A stretch of 64,000 nt of DNA from Planctomycetota bacterium. GTDB lineage: Bacteria > Planctomycetota > Planctomycetia > Pirellulales > Pirellulaceae. Position 1 is the stretch's first letter, and every line of letters begins with the position of its first letter. Of this stretch, positions 61,330 through 64,000 are shown one piece after another. Below the pieces are notes generated by a model. The model was not told the DNA's origin and searched no databases. It saw only the letters and a list, made by a program, of their open reading frames with translations. The position numbers were made by a program, and so were the translations under genes. Location: contig JAJRWU010000107.1 of NCBI GenBank assembly GCA_024276655.1, forward strand, positions 1 through 64,000. The letters run 5' to 3'.

Positions 61330-62208
61330 TTACCCGATCTTTTTTTCGAGAAGGCGCCGCAAGTAATTCCCATATTCATTGGGAGCGTCACTCGCGACTT
61401 TAGCAAGTTGCTCGGCCGTGATAAACCGTTTGCGATAGGCGACTTCTTCAATGCAACCGATTTTCAACGACTGCCGCGCCTCAATAACTTCCACGAATTG
61501 AGACGCTTGAAGCAACGACGCATGCGTGCCGGTGTCGAGCCAGGCGAAACCGCGGCCCAGGCACTCGACGCGCAGTCTTCCCAGGCGGAGGTATTCGGCG
61601 TTGACGTCGGTTATTTCGAGTTCGCCTCGGGGCGATGGCGCCAAGCCCGCCGCAATATCCAGCACTTGGTTATCGTAAAAGTAGAGGCCCGTAACCGCAA
61701 ACGGAGATTTCGGCCGTTCCGGCTTCTCTTCCAGGGAAATCGCGCGACCATCGTCTGCCAACTCGACAATGCCGTAGCGCTCCGGGGCCGTAACCTGATA
61801 AGCGAAGATTGTCGCGCCGTGCTCTTGTGCGGCAACATGCATCAACAGACCCTGAAACCCCTGCCCGTAGAAAATATTGTCGCCCAGGACAAGCGTCACA
61901 CAATCGTTTCCAACGAAATCCCGGCCGATCACGAACGCCTGCGCCAGCCCGCCAGGGTTTGGTTGCACCGCGTAACGTATCGCGATGCCGATTCGGCCGC
62001 CGTCTCCCAGCAGCCGCTCGAAGGAACCGATATCTTCAGGAGTCGAGATCACGAGGATGTCGCGAATCCCCGCCAGCATCAGAGTCGACAGAGCGTAGTA
62101 GATCATCGGCTTATCGTAAACCGGCAACATTTGTTTACTGACCGCCGACGTCGCCGGGTATAACCTCGTACCCGAGCCGCCGGCGAGAATAATGCCTTTT
62201 CTAGTCAT
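61330..62208 (-). CDS. rfbA: Glucose-1-phosphate thymidylyltransferase
   Basis: A 292-residue nucleotidyltransferase that forms dTDP-glucose from dTTP and glucose-1-phosphate, the first step to dTDP-rhamnose. The signature is [20 protein letters not shown], then [57 protein letters not shown], the [20 protein letters not shown] segment and [17 protein letters not shown]. Length equals typical RmlA. The ATG at 62208 fits the family start; 13 further codons upstream are rejected. It is separated from rfbB by a 10 x 15-bp tandem array, which is odd inside an operon. Confidence 0.95.
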   Translation of the reverse strand: MTRKGIILAGGSGTRLYPATSAVSKQMLPVYDKPMIYYALSTLMLAGIRDILVISTPEDIGSFERLLGDGGRIGIAIRYAVQPNPGGLAQAFVIGRDFVGNDCVTLVLGDNIFYGQGFQGLLMHVAAQEHGATIFAYQVTAPERYGIVELADDGRAISLEEKPERPKSPFAVTGLYFYDNQVLDIAAGLAPSPRGELEITDVNAEYLRLGRLRVECLGRGFAWLDTGTHASLLQASQFVEVIEARQSLKIGCIEEVAYRKRFITAEQLAKVASDAPNEYGNYLRRLLEKKIG

Positions 62209-62338
62209 GTCGTTTATTGCTTGTCCATTGTAATTCGGTGGATGCATTGCCAGCGGCGGTGAGGGCCGAGCGGCTTTTTATGGTCAGCATTCGCTCGCGA
62301 AAGAACGCTGCTCGCGCGGACCGAAAGGCAACTACAGG

Positions 62339-62488
62339 ACGATTATTTCTCGAACGATTATTTCTCGAACGATTATTTCTCGAACGATTATTTCTCGAAC
62401 GATTATTTCTCGAACGATTATTTCTCGAACGATTATTTCTCGAACGATTATTTCTCGAACGATTATTTCTCGAACGATTATTTCTCGA
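62339..62488. repeat. Ten exact 15-bp tandem repeats between rfbB and rfbA
   Basis: Ten uninterrupted copies of ACGATTATTTCTCGA. On the coding (minus) strand each unit reads TCGAGAAATAATCGT and contains TAA. The array starts 7 bp after the rfbB stop. Because the unit is 15 bp, frames are open through it on both strands, but none looks like a real protein. Confidence 0.97.
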
Positions 62489-62495
62489 ACGCGTC

Positions 62496-63551
62496 TTACC
62501 CCAAACCCCGCCGCTCCCGGCGGTAGGCGCCGCTCGTAATTCGGCGCAGCCACGCGCGGTTTTCCAAGCACCATTGCACTGTCTTCTGGATTCCTGTCTC
62601 GAACGTTTCGAGCGGCTCCCAACCGAGCGAATCGCGGATTTTGGCGGCGTCGATTGCGTAACGTCGATCATGGCCGGGACGATCCGTGACATGCGTGATC
62701 AGTTGTTCCGACGGAGCATGCGGCAGATCGGGAAGTAATCCATCAATCGTACGACAAATCGTACTGACGATGTCAAGATTGGTCCGCTCGCAGTTGCCGC
62801 CAATATTGTAAACCTGGCCCGGCTGGCCTCTTTCGAGGAGCGCCGAAATCGCGCGGCAATGATCTTCCACGTACAGCCAATCTCGGCTTTGCAGCCCATC
62901 GCCATAAATTGGCAACGGGCGGCCTTCGATCGCATTGAGCGTCACTAGGGGAATCAACTTCTCGGGAAACTGGTAGGGGCCATAATTGTTCGAGCAGTTC
63001 GTCGTGAGCACCGGCAGGCCGTATGTTTTATGATAAGCCCTCACAAAGTGGTCGGCCGCCGCCTTGGAAGCGGAGTAAGGCGAACTTGGCCGATACTGAT
63101 TCGTTTCCGAAAATGCTCCCGTGGGCCCCAACGAGCCATAAACTTCATCGGTCGACACCTGGACAAAACGAAATGCCGCGCTTTCGGCCGCCGGCAACTG
63201 TTTCCAGAACCGGAGTGCTTGTTCGAGCAGCGTAAATGTGCCCACTACGTTGGTTGCCACGAACGCCGCCGGGCCGTCAATCGAACGGTCTACGTGCGAT
63301 TCCGCGGCGAAGTTGACAATCGCCCCGGGGCGGTGGCTCTCGAACAGCTCCGATAGCAACGCCGCGTCGCAAATGTCGCCTTGTACAAACACATGATTCT
63401 TCCGACCAACGACCGATTCAAGCGAGTCGAAGTTGCCGGCGTACGTCAGCTTATCCAGGTTGATAATGCAGACGTCGTGGCGGTTCAACGCCATGCGGAC
63501 AAAACAGCCGCCAATAAATCCCGCTCCGCCAGTGACGAGGATTGTTTTCAT
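62496..63551 (-). CDS. rfbB: dTDP-glucose 4,6-dehydratase
   Basis: A 351-residue extended short-chain dehydrogenase that converts dTDP-glucose to dTDP-4-keto-6-deoxyglucose. Motifs: ILVTGGAGFIGGCFVRMALN, INLDKLTYAGNFDSLE, NFAAESHVDRSIDGPAAFVA, VSTDEVYGSLGPTGAFSE, YSASKAAADHFVRAYHKTYG (catalytic YxxxK) and NNYGPYQFPEKLIPLVTLNA. Length is normal. It is first of rfbB-A-C-D on the minus strand. The dTDP-rhamnose made is likely used for surface polysaccharide, in line with the sugar transferase at 33.3 kb. A tandem array lies directly after its stop. Confidence 0.96.
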   Translation of the reverse strand: MKTILVTGGAGFIGGCFVRMALNRHDVCIINLDKLTYAGNFDSLESVVGRKNHVFVQGDICDAALLSELFESHRPGAIVNFAAESHVDRSIDGPAAFVATNVVGTFTLLEQALRFWKQLPAAESAAFRFVQVSTDEVYGSLGPTGAFSETNQYRPSSPYSASKAAADHFVRAYHKTYGLPVLTTNCSNNYGPYQFPEKLIPLVTLNAIEGRPLPIYGDGLQSRDWLYVEDHCRAISALLERGQPGQVYNIGGNCERTNLDIVSTICRTIDGLLPDLPHAPSEQLITHVTDRPGHDRRYAIDAAKIRDSLGWEPLETFETGIQKTVQWCLENRAWLRRITSGAYRRERRGLG

Positions 63552-63670
63552 AGCTGTGAGTTCTTAATTCTATAAACGAGCCATTGCGGGAACCGTTCGT
63601 CTGGCCTGCCTGTTATTTCCGTTCCTGTTGGCCGAAGGCCATATTCATATCCTGCAAGGTGGCGGGTGAA

Positions 63671-63715
63671 CTTGGCCCGCGGCCAAGTAGCCAAGTAGGG
63701 TCCGCTGTGCGGACC
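63671..63715. repeat. Two adjacent perfect hairpins (REPIN-like) upstream of the REP-associated transposase
   Basis: CTTGGCC-CGC-GGCCAAG (63671-63687) and GGTCCGC-TGT-GCGGACC (63699-63715) are perfect hairpins separated by 11 bp. They lie about 90 bp before a RAYT-type gene, where REP/REPIN sequences recognised by such transposases typically occur. Confidence 0.75.
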
Positions 63716-63807
63716 GAGGTTATACTTCAACATTGCAAACCAATTCCCACCGTGTTGAAATGAACATCATCGAGGTGTGTTTCGAAGTGGTCGTATGAGA
63801 CAAACCG

Positions 63808-64000
63808 ATGCCCAACTATCGCCGCGCTCATGTTCCCGGAGGAACCTTTTTCTTTACGGTTAAAACCGAACGCAACGCCCCGATCTTTCGGAGGAACGAC
63901 GTCGTACGGATACTTGGAGATGTGATTCGAGAAACGAAACGTTTGTGGCCTTTTGAGATAAAAACGATTGTGCTACTTCCGGATCATCTTCACACGATAT
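63808..64000 (+). CDS. REP-associated tyrosine transposase (RAYT), 5' part
   Basis: The frame from the ATG at 63808 begins MPNYRRAHVPGGTFFFTVKT, continues ERNAPIFRRNDVVRILGD and VIRETKRLWPFEIKTIVLLP, and reaches DHLHT at the window end. This is the N-terminal part of an IS200-like Y1 transposase of the RAYT group; the HUH-like motif is seen in DHLH. The catalytic Tyr lies beyond the edge. RAYTs act on palindromic REP sequences in trans and seldom move themselves. Whether the gene is intact is unknown because it is cut by the window end. Confidence 0.88.
   Translation, partial: MPNYRRAHVPGGTFFFTVKTERNAPIFRRNDVVRILGDVIRETKRLWPFEIKTIVLLPDHLHTI

Noticed and set aside
62201-62738. Long frames on both strands through the 15-bp array, with LERLF or REIIV repeats
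   Set aside because: The 15-bp unit keeps frames open automatically; the frames overlap rfbB and rfbA and have no start signals.
1-64000. tRNA, rRNA or riboswitch genes
   Set aside because: None was recognised by reading for conserved arms and motifs; a covariance search would be needed to exclude small RNAs.

Overview
The window looks like a chromosome segment of a planctomycete, probably of the Pirellulales type. Diagnostic families are a BBP7-type outer-membrane barrel with the YLLWW motif (10.0 kb), a secreted sulfatase (22.5 kb), a PSD1-type cytochrome/DUF1549/DUF1553 protein followed by a DUF1501 Tat protein (25.5-29.7 kb), a ThuA-like protein (43.5 kb), PQQ-propeller proteins (37.3 and 48.0 kb), a small lipoprotein with a GPRDYF...IGY tail (57.5 kb) and remains of an ISAzo13 ('Rhodopirellula transposase') element (14.3 kb). 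Gene density is moderate. Gaps of 300-550 bp are common and most are filled by short palindromic repeats.

Layout. 0-2.5 kb: transposase remnant, nitroreductase, hemerythrin-like protein. 2.6-7.2 kb: glutamate dehydrogenase, a small membrane protein, a heavy-metal P-type ATPase and a 47-residue membrane protein. 7.5-12.8 kb: short SecA, BBP7 porin-like protein, unknown exported protein. 13-18.4 kb: a scarred region with a Tat sugar-phosphate-isomerase-like protein, a dead ISAzo13 transposase, a low-GC FkbM methyltransferase, a 5' duplicate of gdhA, peptidase T and the tail of another dead gene. 18.6-22.1 kb: mobA, a secreted protein, panC and a DUF151 nuclease. 22.5-29.7 kb: sulfatase, PIG-L deacetylase and the PSD1/DUF1501 pair, the usual planctomycete polysaccharide-degradation inventory. 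30.0-32.8 kb: an ECF sigma / anti-sigma / response-regulator cluster. 33.3-35.9 kb: exopolysaccharide sugar transferase with a CelD-like acyltransferase. 36.2-44.4 kb: ilvE, PQQ propeller, HpcH aldolase, a UPF0261 plus PEP-hydrolase-like pair, DUF3467 and ThuA proteins.

44.5-53.8 kb, all on the minus strand, holds the most interesting gene set: a flavin-dependent oxidoreductase/halogenase-like protein, a DUF98 chorismate-lyase-like protein, a HemW-like radical SAM protein, a PQQ propeller, an iron alcohol dehydrogenase, an aldehyde dehydrogenase and a LuxE/PaaK-like acid ligase. Together they could make an aromatic acid from chorismate, decorate it, and activate and reduce a carboxylic acid to an aldehyde and an alcohol. 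This is an inference from families; the set may comprise two or three transcription units.

54.2-64 kb: comEC broken by one in-frame TGA, a DUF1569 protein, a small lipoprotein, an unusual enolase-DUF167 fusion, a complete dTDP-rhamnose set (rfbB-A-C-D, minus strand) and, at the right edge, the start of a REP-associated tyrosine transposase preceded by two perfect hairpins.

The strongest non-genic signal is the number of dispersed palindromic mini-elements: at least six families, about 20 copies, several touching or supplying stop codons. Three short tandem arrays also sit exactly at the 3' ends of genes. With the transposase at the right edge, this suggests a genome heavily seeded with non-autonomous REP/MITE-like elements.
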